DNA from: Cryptomeria japonica
Taxonomy: Eukaryota; Streptophyta; Pinopsida; Cupressales; Cupressaceae
DNA length: 64,000 bases
Direction: 5' to 3'
Assembly (NCBI RefSeq): GCF_030272615.1
Contig: NC_081407.1
Span: forward strand, 267,500,575 to 267,564,574
Shown: positions 1 to 13,389 of the stretch, in pieces
Position numbering within the stretch: the first letter of the stretch is position 1
Layout of the letters: each line of letters begins with the position of its first letter
The notes under the pieces: generated by a model
The model's database searches: none
Seen by the model: the letters and a program-made list of their open reading frames with translations, nothing else
What the model was told of the DNA's origin: nothing
Program-made: the position numbers and the translations under genes

Positions 1-640
<640 letters not shown>

Positions 641-1610
641 ATACACATACTCATAGAACCTAACTAACCATCTTTACACCATACACACACCTAACCTAAG
701 TTGTTCAAACCAATGGTAAAGTTCTATCATGCTATCATGTTCCTAGATCCTATTTCCCTTAGTAAGTGGCCTAAGAGCTTGTAACCCTTACCAAATACCT
801 TTTCTATCATAAATTCCTTCATGGTGCAGGGCACCTCTTGGTTTTGGATTTTGTTTGTTGCTTGTGTGTTGGTAGATGGTCCTACACCCTAGAATGGTGT
901 TTTGAATCAATGTGGATCTTTGGAGCCTGTGAATGTAATAAAGAACCTCTTGTAAGGTCAATTGGCTCTAGGTCATTTATAAACCTAGTGACCAACTCTG
1001 ACCATGGGTTCATCTAGGGTAGGAGGTATTTTCTTAAGTTGTCCCTTAAGTTTTTTTAGGCTTAGGATTGGTCTACAAGTCCATTAGGGACTTTGGAATG
1101 TCAAAATTGAAAAGTTGTCGAAAGATGTAAAAAGTTGCAAAAGTTGCTAAGCAACGTTTCCCCACCGATTGGCAAAGAAGTTTGTAGCTGTTGGAGGAAG
1201 GCCTATTTGTGCCTTAGAGATCATTTGTGAGTTGGTTGGATGATGAATGTAAGAATTTGGTGGTTTGAATAAACAAAACAACTCATATTTTTTTCCATTT
1301 TTCACTAGTTTTTGTATTGTACGATCTAATAGAGCATTGGTTGGTATGAATTTTTGAATTGGTTGGACTATGGTGTGAGTGTAGGTTTGAATGCAAGTGG
1401 TCTGACTCGAATTGGTGGAGTCTGGAGCAAGTTGTAGGCAGTTTATCAAAAACTATCACTCAAGGACCCGGTACATAGGGTTTCACCAAAAACATGACCC
1501 TAATCTGCAAATCCTATTAAGGAACTCATCAGCCCTTTGGGAAATGCAGGTTGAGGGTGTGTATATTCTGATTCCAAAGGGGTGGAACCTGGGAGTGAGT
1601 TTTGGTATGG
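641..1610. other. No gene recognised; old repeat-like DNA
   Basis: No reading frame with recognisable protein similarity. Short frames at 1147-1449 and 1412-1618 show no domain features. The text resembles degraded retrotransposon sequence and is probably the left half of the host repeat into which the solo LTR at 1616 inserted. Confidence 0.5.
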
Positions 1611-3048
1611 TTTCCTGATGGTATGATGAAAGAATAAGTATCTAGTAGAATACTAAGAGGGGGGGTGAATCAGTATATTGAAAAACTGATACCAAGTTCC
1701 CAATCTCAAACTCAGTCACACAAAGTAAACATATCTCAGTCAAGATCAATATTCATAAGAATACTTGACATAAACCGGTTTAACTATTATGACAACTTAA
1801 CAGTAAATAACTTCAATCTTGTAAACATCAACAATGCTTAATAATAACTCAACATATTCGTCTTTCAATGCTTCTACTTATCATGCCTTATCAGAAGTTA
1901 ACCAAATCAACAAATAAGATCATAACCACAAAAGCATTCACCACTTGACACAAATGTTTATACGTGGAAAACCCAAATAGGTAAAAACCACAGTGAGATG
2001 AGACTCACAAGGATAGCTATCTGAACTCTTCTAAAGTTTGCCCTGTTAGGAGCCAAGCCTGTTAAAGCTTTACAATAAGTCTTGTTAAGAACTAATTCTG
2101 GTTAGGAATACTCGGTTAAGGGATTTGCAAATATGCCTTGATGAAAAGCACAATACCCTGCTAGGAGTAACCTTGTTGGAGGATTTAAGAATCCAAGCTA
2201 ATGAACCACCTTGTTAGAGGATTTAATGAGTAACGAAGCTTGTTAGAGCTTACTCGGTTAAGGGATTTCACTACTGCTATAATTGTTAGAAAACAACAAA
2301 TTTTCTTGATCTATCTGAGTAGCACTACATTTGCTTGATTAGATCCTTCTAAGCTTCAATCTGCCTTCACTCAAAGTGCAGATCCATTCACTGGTTAGGC
2401 AACTACACACTCAACAGGTTTCTATCAATCTTGCCAACAACCTTTACAAACAGCTTCATCGACCTTAAATACAAATCAATTAGGTTGGTAACAAAACAAA
2501 AACCTAATTCTCATCATCGAGATTACAAACAAGTTGGTGCAATCTTGACCATTAGAAATCATGACAATCTCTTCACATTCTTCAAGAAAATTCCAACCGC
2601 TCCATGATCACCGCTTCATCAGACTTTTTAACTCATCACGCGTTGTGCATTAGATGCAATCCACTTTGCTCCTTCCCTAGACAAAAAATAAACGTGCCAA
2701 AATAATTTGAACTTATCCTCATACAATGATCACATGTGTTTCCATCATTACCGCTTATCAAATAATAAACCAACAAACTTTATCGATTAGGGCTTAACAA
2801 TTAATAGAGTTTACCAGTTACATTGCTTAGAAAGGTTTAACCCTTTACACCAGTTCACCGATTCAACTCACAAACTTTACATACCGGTTTACAACATCTT
2901 CCACAAATCTCTTTTTACCAATTACTAGCCAATATCAAAAACAACAATATCAGCAATAACATGAATACTTCAATTGACATCGATGAAAACATATCATTAA
3001 TGCAATCTCTATGAAAAATGCCAACAAACTCAAAATGCCAACATTTCC
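1611..3048 (-). mobile_element. Solo LTR (Copia-type) with TTTCC target duplication
   Basis: The LTR proper is 1616-3043: it begins TGATGGTATG and ends GCCAACA, giving TG...CA termini, and is flanked by TTTCC at 1611-1615 and 3044-3048. The LTR sense strand is minus, because the module near 1655-1668 (GGGGGGTGAATCAGT) and the one near 1960-1995 (GTGGAAAACCC followed by an AAAACCAC motif) are the reverse complements of motifs found near the 3' ends of the Copia LTRs at 38759-42578. No internal region, primer-binding site or second LTR is present, so LTR-LTR recombination has removed the body. The length of about 1.43 kb fits a complete LTR. Confidence 0.88.
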
Positions 3049-4870
3049 ACCATACCCTAGGTTAAACAAAACCATGTGTTTAGCCTAGCCTTGAGGAGGA
3101 ATGAGAGAATAGTCACCTAAGGAGAGCTTGGGAACTAGTCTAAGGGTGGTTTTGGTTTATTAGTTACCTAAGGAACATTCCCAAGGGGTGAGTTAGATTC
3201 TGCAACCCCATTCTTAAGTAGTTGCTTTGGAAAACGAACCTAATTAGGCCTATTAGGTCTGTCAACCCAGTAGGTGCTTAAGGGTGCTGGAGCAAGGACA
3301 TAACTCTATCTCTTGGAATTGGATGTAAGTCCCAAAAGGGTACTCCGAAATTTAATTTGTTCCTAAGGTTCTTTGAAGTAAATTTGAATTATTTGAGGAA
3401 TACCGATCAAATAGGGCTACAAGGAATAAGCCTAATTGGGGGTTCCTTGACCCAGGTGCAGTAGGAAGTCTTCAAACTTGGGTGAAAGGAATAAGATGGG
3501 TGTCCTTGGTTTTCAAATAGCCCTAACCCTCCTTAGAAAGTGTTGTGGTTGATTAAGTACATTAGTGTGTGTGTAGAACCCTAGTTGTGGGTTGAGATAA
3601 GCCTTGTCTACGCTTAAAAGGGTGAATTGGGTCTTCTTGACTTCTTTTTGCCCACTTTGCATCACTTTATTCACTAGATAATGGAGATCTGAGACCCATT
3701 TGAGATACCCTTTTGTCCCTTATCAAGCAAATGTAAAAATCACATAAGGTTGTTTTGTACAAAATAGGTAAAAATTTATTGTTTACAGTCAAATTATGCT
3801 TGTTTTTAGGGCTATTTTAGAATAGTAGAGATCAAATGGATTGATCAAGTCCTAATATTCATAAGGAAGGTGTGAGTAGGAATATCTAATATTTCTAAAC
3901 ACCCTTCTAATAGAAATGACTCAGTCAAGCACTACAAATAGAAATATAGCATACTACCTTCTAAAACAGTACAGACCATAGGTTTGATGAAAAAGGCATT
4001 TGCACATGTGAGAAAAAATATGAAACTTGGCACACTTTTTTGTATACCTATAATCATAAAGAATCCAAAATTTGAAGAAATTTGGCCAATTAGATCACAA
4101 GTTAAATCATTACCCTAGTTTGAGGTTGAGAGCACATAATTAAGCCTAAAAATCATAATATTAAGTGTCAAGACTTCAAATAAATTTTATTTGGCTTGTT
4201 TTTACCTTGTTGAGGTGTGTGAACCTTCACAGAGGTGAAATTACTCCCAAATTTCTTTTGTCAACTTCTAGCTTGTCCTATTTGAAACCCTCATTGACAA
4301 CATGACACTTTTTTGTGAAAAAAAAAAGATAAAAACTAACTCAAATCACTTCAAGCTTCATAGACTCGAGCATTATTATTGTCATACATTTTCTGCACAT
4401 ACACAATTATCATGGATTCATAAAGAAAAGGTTGTTTTCCTATGTTTAGCTCATCAAAATCCTCTCCTAAAGTCACTCAACTAACCTTAAAGAAGCTCAA
4501 CAACATGCTAGGAAGGTAAAATTAGTTAGCTATCATTGTAGCATGCCTATATAACTCGAGCCTTACCACCTTATCTACATTATGGCAAGGCTTTATGACC
4601 TTATTTATTTTATAAATACTCCAACTTGACTTTTACAATTTATAGGGCCTTGTTTACCTCCTTCATGACATTTACAAAAATTTGAAATTTGGACTACATA
4701 CAATGGAGTGAAAAGAAACTTGGAAAATACCTAGGAACCTAGACCTTATGAAAGTATTACTATCTATCTCCTAGCTAATAATTATGCTCCTGCATCATAC
4801 TATCAAGGAGAAAAAAGAACTTCCATCATTTGTAGATGTTGTGCATTAATTCTTCCACACTTGCACCCAG
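3049..4870. other. No gene recognised
   Basis: Repeat-like intergenic sequence without a convincing reading frame; the 60-codon frame at 4302-4484 has no recognisable features. Part of it is probably the right half of the repeat interrupted by the solo LTR. Confidence 0.5.
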
Positions 4871-4879
4871 CTTGATTAT

Positions 4880-5935
4880 GTCACTTGCATTCATCCATGT
4901 TGAATCTTCTGCTAGTTGATTCTGCCATTTAATCAAGTACTTAAAGCACTCTTTGTCTCTTGCTTTCTTGATCACTTTCTTGTCCAAAATTATCTCTTGT
5001 TTTCTTGACTACTTTCTTGTCCAAAATTGTCTCGGGTTGCTTTGGTGTCTCTTTGGGCAACTATTGCTCCCACTCAACAATATGATATTCACTCATTTTA
5101 GGAACTTGGATTGTTTTTTCTTCACCCTTGTAAGGTATAGATTTGAAACATTGAAGATAGGACAATTTACAATGCCTTTTAGAAGTTCTATCTCATATGC
5201 ATTGCTAGAAAATCTCCTTAAAACCCTACAAGGACCAATTTTCTTAACTTTAACTTGTTCTACTCGCCCTTTGGAAACTGTTATTTTTTAAGATGAGAAA
5301 GAAAAAGATCACCAACATTAAAATTGACCTCTTTACTCTTCTAGTTAGCTCTCTTCTTGTACTTGATAGTGTTCTCTTCAAGCTTTTTATTCACCTCTTC
5401 ATGCAGGTCTTGCATTGCACTTGCAAATTCTTCACCATCCACACTTCTTGTCTTCATTTTATCCAAATTCCTTAGTTCATACACTCCTCTAGGATTCATA
5501 CCATACATTATTTGAAAAGGATTCATCTGAGTGTTTCGATTAGGTGAGACATTGTATGCAAATTTTGCTTGAGCAAGCACCAAATCTCGCTATTTTGGAT
5601 GCATACTCACCAAGCTTCATAAGAAGTTTACAGTGATCCTATTGACTACTTCTATTTGACCATTAGTTTAAGGATGGTAAGCTAAATTGAAACTCAAATT
5701 ATTTTCCAACTTCTTCCATAAAGTCCTCCAAATATTACCTACAAATTTGGTCTCTCTATTATAGACAATGCTCCTAGGAAGTCCATGTAATCTAATTATC
5801 TCCTAGAGAAACAAGTTGGCAATGTTAGTAGAATCACTTTTCTATATACATGGGATATAATGAGCCATCTTAGAGAACCTATGAACTACCAAAACATATT
5901 GAATCATTCCCCTTTTGAGTTCTTGTTAGACCAAG
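4880..5935 (-). pseudogene. Ty3/Gypsy chromovirus integrase and chromodomain relic
   Basis: On the minus strand, from 5935 downward, pieces of a Gypsy integrase core are readable in shifting frames: a HGLPRSIV...RETKF block (second-Asp region), a LAYHP.TNGQIEVVNR block carrying the Glu, then the frame at 5583-5341 with FAYN...NPFQIMYGMNPRG and a long amphipathic helix. This is the usual integrase C-terminal half. At about 4925-4860 a chromodomain-like segment follows (YLIKWQNQ ... EDSTWMNASDI), which places it in the chromovirus lineage. Frames are broken by several stops and shifts. Neither RT nor LTRs are visible nearby, so this is the 3' end of an old, dismembered pol gene. Confidence 0.8.
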
Positions 5936-6514
5936 TAAATGTCAATATCCTCCACCACAATGAATCTTCCTCCCACTGATTAATCTATCTCACTTTCCAA
6001 TAGCCTACTAACCTACAGTCCCAAGTGAAACACACTCTGCTTTCATCCACATTGGCGGGGAAACCAACTTCAAGACACGACACTTGGGGGCCCCACACAT
6101 TTCAGAGTATGGGAAGATTTTTGGTAGGTTTTATTGTTTATTCTTAGGTGTTGAGTACAGATGGATCACGGTTGCAAATGTTATGTGTTTTCGATGTCCA
6201 CCTTCTTGGTGTCTAGTGTCTACACTCAATATGATGAGTTGATACTAATGATGTGTTAATGTTGATAATGTGCTTGATGGAAAGATGGTATAATGATGAT
6301 CATATCATATTAAGATGAAGATTGTATGCATTAAGATGAGTATTATAAGCATAGAAATAGAGTGGATGTGATGATGGTGATGGTTTATCTCTATTGGGTG
6401 AGCAAATGATGTTTTCGAGACATTCTGGTCCTTAGAAGTTTGATGGTGTAAGTAGTTGAAGGAATGTATCCTAGAGATAGTTTAGAAGAATGCTTTGCAA
6501 AACAGAGACATACG
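5936..6514. other. No gene recognised
   Basis: No coding signal. Contains short ATGATG-rich stretches near 6240-6420. It ends where homology to the right-hand LTR at 10630-11134 starts. Confidence 0.5.
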
Positions 6515-7008
6515 GGTTTAGCTTTTGTAGAGGCAAAAAGTGAAGGACAAGGTCATCCCAAGCACTATTGTCTTATAATTTTCTGGTGAAACTTCAAGGA
6601 AAACAATCAAAATGAAATAGTGATCCCAAAAGTATATTTGTTGTCCACATTTGACACCCCGATGACAAAATCGCCCCAAGAACCATTGTCCAATAGTTTC
6701 AAGCCCATATTTTAGACATAGTTTCTTCTCAGCTTCTATTTCCAAATTTGTACTTGTGCCTTCATATCTGATCTGAAATTTCTTGTGCATGTTGATTATT
6801 GTCAATTTCACACCTTTAGCCCTAGATCTTGCATTCAATTCATATCTCCCTATACCTTATTTCCAACTTAAACTAAGAAGGAACAAAAATCAATCAACAT
6901 TCAAACATTTAGGATTGAATTTATTGATTTTATCCCTCTTTAAGAAAGTTGGAAGTGGGCTCATTCCTTGTTTACATAGCTAAACTAGTGAATACCTATT
7001 TTCCAACA
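6515..7008 (+). repeat. Truncated 5' LTR of the Gypsy-like element
   Basis: Matches the last 495 bp of 9782-11134, including GTGAAGGACAAGG, GTCAATTTCACACC, CAAACATTTAGGATTGAAT and the terminal TTTTCCAACA. Identity by eye is roughly 80%, so the copies are old. Confidence 0.8.
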
Positions 7009-7293
7009 TTACATTTTGGTGAACCTAATGCTTCTAGCATTTTGGATATTTTATATTGGGTGTTTTCAAATCAGAATTTTTATAATGGAATTCACAAAAT
7101 CTGATTGTTTTACTATTTCACATGTGATTACATTGTTCATTAGCTATTTTTATCAAAATTGTGTGTTGAATAATAGCTTCTTTCACTTCATGTTGCTTGC
7201 ATTCATTCATAAAACTTTAATATATTACATGATGAGGGTTTCAAATATTTTTCCTATATTCAAGTCACTTGTCAAAGATTTCATACATATTTC

Positions 7294-8110
7294 ATGTTGC
7301 TATATGATGATATTTTAAAGAAATTAATAGAATATCTGGATTTCATAAAATCATTCGTAGATGTTTCAAATGGAACTCTTGCTAATCTTAGAGATGATAT
7401 TGAAATGAATCATATGTGTACCTATCCTAGAGTATCTTTTATTCTTGAGGAAAGAATTAATACTCCAATCAATAATCTCTCCAATGGAGATGCAACATTG
7501 AAGAGTAGTATTGAATCCCCTTCTCACAAAGGTACTTTGGTGCAAGAGGGAAAAGGTAAACATGTTAATCATATTACATCTATCACTCTACATCCTCCTT
7601 ATTCTCTAAAAGCTTATCTTAATCGCCAACATATTTTGAGGAAAGATGATATTATGTGTTTTATTAATGACCTATTTGCTAACATAACATTGAGTAAAGA
7701 TGAATATTTAGATGATGAGAATACTTCTTCCCAACCTAACAAAATGGACATTAATAGTGGTGATAGAAATGAGATTCTTCCTACAAATGATCTTCCTTCC
7801 TAATCTATTCATCCTTTTGGTCCTTCAGCATGACAAAAAAATTCAAAGAAGTCCATGACGGTTTATGAGTTCTTTTACCTAGATCTTCTAACAAAAGAGT
7901 TATTTCCATAGTAGAATTATTTTGGTAACTTCTAAATGATGGTGAAATTTCCATTCCTAGTATCAAAAACAGGAAGCTCCCTAAACAAAGAGATTACAAT
8001 AAATATTGTCAAATTCATTATATATGGTCATACTATTGATGATTGTGTATAATTTAAACAATATGTTAGAGAAACTGATATCGTATTTATAAAAAATGAA
8101 ATACAAATAT
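7294..8110 (+). pseudogene. Gag-like remnant of the Gypsy-like element
   Basis: An open frame of 169 codons (7294-7803) encodes a hydrophilic protein with no clear domain of its own. After one or more stops, a frame near 7990-8080 reads RDYNKYCQIHYIW and, one base later, HTIDDC. Together these make a C-x2-H-x4-H-x4-C-like knuckle (one base missing inside it) followed by a QFKQYVRET helix. That arrangement is typical of the gag C terminus in Gypsy elements of the TAT/Athila type. No protease or RT follows. The assignment of the upstream 169-codon frame to gag rests on position only. Confidence 0.5.
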
Positions 8111-9766
8111 TTCTTTTAATACATAAAGTAGTGCAATAGCACTCCCTTCACCTACTATGTTCCTCCTCACTATCTGACATTAGTAGCTTGTCTTTTAGGG
8201 GATCTTATCATTCATGTTGGTAAAATTTCATGTGCAATCATACTTCGTTAGCAACATAATATTCTTTCTTATTCTTGTGTCCATGCTTGAGAAGCAAGAA
8301 TAATGTTTCAATCTTTTCTCTTTTCAAGGATTTACTCTTTCTTTGTTGAGTTACATTTTACATAACTTGATGTCCTTTCTTGCATATAATTTCCCTCCAT
8401 GCAAGTACATGGGTGTTCCTTGGTTAGGACCTAGTCCTTTCTTGAAAAGGTGTGTCTTCTATTAATAATTTCTCCTTAGTGAAAGTGTGCAATCCTTCAC
8501 TAAGAATCCAAGTATTCTAGCAATAGGGAAGGTGTGTATTCTTAGTATCTTTCCCCTTCTAAATATGCCATCTTTATTAAAGATCACCTCTATTTTTTAG
8601 CGGTAGATATCTTTGGTCGAAGATCTCTTCCTCCTTTCACTATTCATATCTCAAAAGGATCCCTTTAAATTTGTTGTAAGATATTTCTTTTACAGCTATC
8701 TTTTCATTTCTTCAAAAGAGTTATGCCTCTTTAGCTTGGAGTGATGTAGATTGTTTCTTAAAGGATATCTCCTTGGTGATGATGTTGTTTTTCCTTGTCT
8801 CTTCTTTCTACCTTAAGGCATCAACATAGGGCTATGTTGATGCCTATTTATAATTCAATATTTCAATATTTCCTCATGAACAATGTGCTTTATCTAGTTA
8901 TCCTTGTTACAGGATTTCCTCAAGAAAAGAGGGCTTTGTTTGGATTATCCTTTTTTCGATTAGCAGATCCTTGTTCAAGTATTTTTGCGAATTTAGTTGC
9001 AAACAATGCTTTGTTTGGTTATCCTAGTTGTAGTGTCCTAGTAACACCTTCTTTGTAATTATTTGCCTTGTGATAAAAAAGATTTTCTTGGAAAAATCTT
9101 TCCTTTCAATTTGCACCAATCAATTGCCTTGCAATAAGAAAACTTTGCTTGGCACCCCTTTTGTAGGATGAGTTCAACTAGCATAACAAAACTTTCTAGA
9201 CTATTTTGACTCTTCCTTTCTCTTTCCACATAACATAACAAAATTTATTATCCCATGAGAATTTGTTCTCACATGGATCACCTAGAATAACATAGCTTGC
9301 TAGCTAGTGGAATCCGTTTTCCCTCTCTCTATCTCCCATGGATCACCTAACATAACACAAATTGTTATCCTATGGAATCAATGTTTCCTTTCTCTTTCCC
9401 CATGAACCCATAGCATAACAAAACTTTCTAGTCGTTGAATCCCGATTCATCGCTCAATTTATGCTCTTGCTCTTTCCATGTGACCACTTAAGCTCTTGCA
9501 ATAATATTTTAAGAACAATATCAGTAGTTGAGATGTTTTGATTAGTGAGGTATCTTCAACTAGTTGACTTGGAACTTCTATTTTTACAATTAACCACTCT
9601 TTTGTGTCCTTGTATATGATTTTGAGTTAATACCTAAGCTTGGATGCTTGTTCCCTCGAATTTAGTGATGTCATATCTCTTTGTACTCTTGCTTTTGATT
9701 GCTCATGTCTCTCTCTCTCTTTCTTCTCCTTTATTATGAGTATGTGCATAGGCTCATACTCCCACT
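8111..9766. repeat. Non-coding interior with degenerate tandem repeats
   Basis: No coding signal. From about 9170 to 9450 the sequence cycles through imperfect units containing CATAACAAAACTTTCTAG (or ACATAACAAAATT) and TTTCCTTTCTCTTTCC, at intervals of roughly 80-100 bp. Such minisatellite-like arrays upstream of the polypurine tract are common in long Gypsy elements. Confidence 0.5.
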
Positions 9767-9781
9767 AAAGTGGGGGCTAAA

Positions 9782-11134
9782 TGTAGCATCATAAATTTTA
9801 ACCTTATACAATTTACACCACTCTTTGTGCCCTTGCCTTATTGTGTTTTCTCTTAGCTCTTATTCAAGCCTATTTTTGGCCTTTTTTACTGCAAAACTAA
9901 TGTCATATGTTTGCATGGTGATCTAAACCATTGTCTCAAGTTGATTGCACTCATCCTTGGCTTTTTCGCCTTGTTTTGGGTGGACAAGACTGTTTGCGGT
10001 GCCCTTGTCCTAGAAAATGGTGCCTGGGGCACCCTTGTCCCTCAAATTCGGGTCCAAATTTGAACATATTAGTGTCCACTTCCCACTAGTTGGTTGTCAA
10101 TCCTGAAGTCTCAATATTACCATTGGAGGTCAGCTTAATTTATGAAATACCTTGAGAAATATATATAAGAGCATTATTTCATTCATTTTCATCCATCCAC
10201 TATCCATTCATAATAAAATCCACTCAGATCGATCAAGCATCAAGGGGATATTTCATCCCATCATATCCTTCAAGCATTCTTTAGATCTAAGCAATATGGA
10301 GTAGCAAGTTACAACAATCTTCATGCAAGCATGTGTTTATGATTGATTTATTTATGTCATGTCATGTTATTGCATCAATACTTGTGATCACATTCAAAGA
10401 GACTTACATCATCAACCTTCATCAACTTTAGCAATCTTGAGGTATATTATCCAACATTTTACTTCAACACTTTCCATTCAATTTTAAATCAATTCAAGGG
10501 TTCATTCCAAACCTAGGGTTTAACCTAGGAAAACCCCTATCCAAAACACCATTTATATCCTTTGCATGTGCAAGTGGTAGGATTTCAAGACAAGAGATTC
10601 ATATTTGATTTAAGAGCAGATAGCGAGATATAGATTTAGATTTTGTAGAAGCGAAAAGTGAAGGACAAGGTTACCTCAATCACCATTGTCTAACATTTTT
10701 TGGCAAAACTTCAAAGAAATAATCAAAACTGAATCGACTTGATCCTGAAAGTATATTTGTTGTCTGTATCTGACACCCTAAGGACAAGGTTGCCCCAATC
10801 ACCATTGTCTAGTAGTTTTGAGCCCAAATTTCAGACACATGTTCCTCTCAGGTTCACATTTCTAGATTTGTACTTATGCCTACACATATGATCTAAAATT
10901 AATTGTGTGTGTTGATTATTGTCAATTTCACACCATGGGCCCTAGATCTTGCATGTAATTCATATATCTCCATAGCTCATTTTCAACTCAGACAAAGATG
11001 GAATAGAAATCAATCAACATTCAAACATTTAGGATTGAATCTATTGATTTCATCCATCTATAATGTAATGAAAGTTGGATGTAGGCTCATTCCTTATTTA
11101 CATAGCTAAACTAGTTCATACCTATTTTCCAACA
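9782..11134 (+). repeat. 3' LTR of the Gypsy-like element
   Basis: Begins TGTAGCATCATAAA directly after the polypurine tract and ends CCTATTTTCCAACA. A TATATATAAG motif lies near 10159-10169, followed by a CATTCATTTTCATCC pyrimidine-rich stretch as expected for an LTR promoter and start region. Confidence 0.78.
10159..10169 (+). promoter_or_regulatory. Putative TATA box of the 3' LTR
   Basis: TATATATAAG about 380 bp into the LTR, in the usual position for the U3 promoter. The matching part of the 5' LTR is deleted, so any transcript from this promoter would read outward into 11.1 kb and beyond. Confidence 0.4.
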
Positions 11135-13389
11135 TTAAAATTCTTAATATAGCATATAATACATAAGGTTTTATAACCTTATATTAGACCAAGATATAAA
11201 TGTTATAAGGGTACAACCCCTAATAACATTATGTTCTAATACTTGAATATTTATAAATGATTAGCAATATAAAAATCTATGTTCGGAATTTGTCATCCCA
11301 CTTTAGTGCATTTATTTTTGTTTCATAACTAAATGTCTATTTTGAGCATGAAGAACCTAACGTTGAGGTATACTGGTCGTAAAGAGTAGTTATAGACATT
11401 GTCTTTAGTATATAGTTAACTCTAATGGCTACAACAGGAATAGATTTATTAATCAATTAAAAACTCAAGAAACACATGGGGTAAATAAATGGACCAAGCA
11501 TAAATTGGCAATATATTTAGAGTGCTTGCATGGGCTTAATATGATAATTTTGGGACATACCAACCTCAAGGTATGGTGGTAGATATTATTTGGGTACTCC
11601 CTACACTTGACAATTGACATACATACTTAGGTCTACAAAACCATCCCTTTGTTCTATTGCAATAATACTCCTTGTCTCCCTCCATGATCCTTTACCTTGA
11701 TACTATTAGATTTTACATTCAATGTGAGACCCATATTTGGCCATGTATGTGATTACACATAATCTGGATTATACTACATGTTCATATTTATGTTGTATGT
11801 TTATGGTTGGCGTGTGCATGCTATGTGATGTGGATGTCTCTTATGCTTAATACTATGATGGTTTTCTATTGAATATATTATCTAATTATTGGTTTTTCAT
11901 AGTTCTTATTGTGCATACTATGATAATTTATCTTACTTGTTTTCATGTGGATGATAATGATGGATGTTCATTTTCATTAGCATGTTCTTGATCTATATTC
12001 CCTTGTACTACATTAGTGTGTGTGATTTTGTTCCAACAACTATCTCCTAGCATCATGGAGCAATCTTATGGGTGACATGTGGTTGGGTGGAGCTCAACCA
12101 CCATTAGGGATTGGTAGACTTGGATGATTCTTCTTGGAGAGTGTGATAGAATCTTGTGGTTCTTTCCCTTGAGGGATTTGTATAGTCATCATGATATTGA
12201 ATATTATTGATTCTTTGTATGGATTATGATCCATGCAGATTTAGGATGAGACACTTTGGATGTAATAATTTATTAATGGAATCTTGTATTTTTTAATATT
12301 TTATTTTTGAAGGGTGTTGGTATATTTATTATGCAATTATCATGTTGATTGGTTGTGTTAGCTACAACATATCTAATTATTTGAATAGTGTTTATGGATA
12401 TGTTAGTTTTGGATAGTATTCTACCCATATAGGTGGCAAGGATCCCATTATTGGTTTAAGCCCAAGTTAGCATTGGTGATGAATGAAAATATTGTTTTGT
12501 AAGGCTTTCTTCATTTTGGCTAAATGGTTCTTGGTAAAAATAACTTAGGGAATTTTCAAATTTTGGCTTAATATGAATATAATGTATTAGATAACATTCA
12601 ATTTTGGCATTAGTGAACCTTGTCTTATTTTAGCTCCTTAGTTTGGGAGACATGTGTGAGTAATTTCCATGAGGTGGCTTCATTTCAATTTTCCTCTTGT
12701 TAGAAGGACAAGTAGAGTAAGCTAGGAACATATCCATTTGTCTTGCATGTCCTTACACTTGTGTTAGAGTCTCTTATAGGCCTCCCATATTACCATGAAC
12801 ATCTTGCTTATCTATTTTTATGTTAGATATTAAGTGTGGTTATCTCTCCTACTCCATTTTTTGTGTGTCTTGGGAGTTATACCTATGTCTAAGACCTAGA
12901 AATTTTCATGCACATATTTTAATGTGTACCTAACACATAACAACAATTTTTTTTATATAAATTATATTTCTTAACTTGATTTCTACTCATCATAATTAAG
13001 AAATTGACACATGACTTATTGACTTTCCTTGCTTGACTTTGATATGGATGCTCCTTTGAAGGTGGACTTTACTAGGTTTGATTCTTCAAAAAGTTGTAAA
13101 AAGAAGAAAATGGTGATTTGTGTTGATAATTTCAATTTCTAAGAGGAGAAAGAGTTTTCTATGTTTCCAAATTAATTAATAATGGTAAAGAGGTGCCAAA
13201 AGATAAACAAAGGGAATAGCCTTATGTTTAAAAAAAATGGTTGACGGAGAATTTATTTCAATGCCTTATGTTTTACCTCATCCATTGAGGAGATTACCTT
13301 TATTATCATTATGATTGAGAAAAAAATAGGTGAAATACATAGAGAAATTATTGCCCATTGTAAAATGTTGAAATGGTTTCACATTGAAT
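11135..13389. other. No gene recognised
   Basis: About 2.2 kb of AT-rich sequence with no domain-bearing frame. A 60-codon frame at 13311-13493 begins before the LINE and runs into it, so its C-terminal half is LINE sequence. A zinc-knuckle-like reading (CWVCGKP-like, with a stop) lies beyond the LINE near 19960. The LINE may therefore have landed in an older gag-like relic, but this is weak. Confidence 0.4.

Larger units (their letters stand above)
6515..11134 (+). mobile_element. Gypsy-like LTR retrotransposon, 5' LTR truncated, no pol
   Basis: A direct repeat of roughly 500 bp (6515-7008 and about 10630-11134) has the same terminal sequence CTATTTTCCAACA in both copies. The right copy is preceded by a polypurine tract (AAAGTGGGGGCTAAA) at about 9767-9781 and starts TGTAGCATCATAAA at 9782, giving a complete 3' LTR of about 1.35 kb. 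The left copy keeps only the last 495 bp. The 2.77-kb interior holds a gag remnant (7294-8110), AT-rich non-coding DNA and degenerate tandem repeats, but no protease, RT or integrase. It is either a pol-deleted copy or a non-autonomous family. Target duplications cannot be tested because the left end is gone. Confidence 0.75.
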
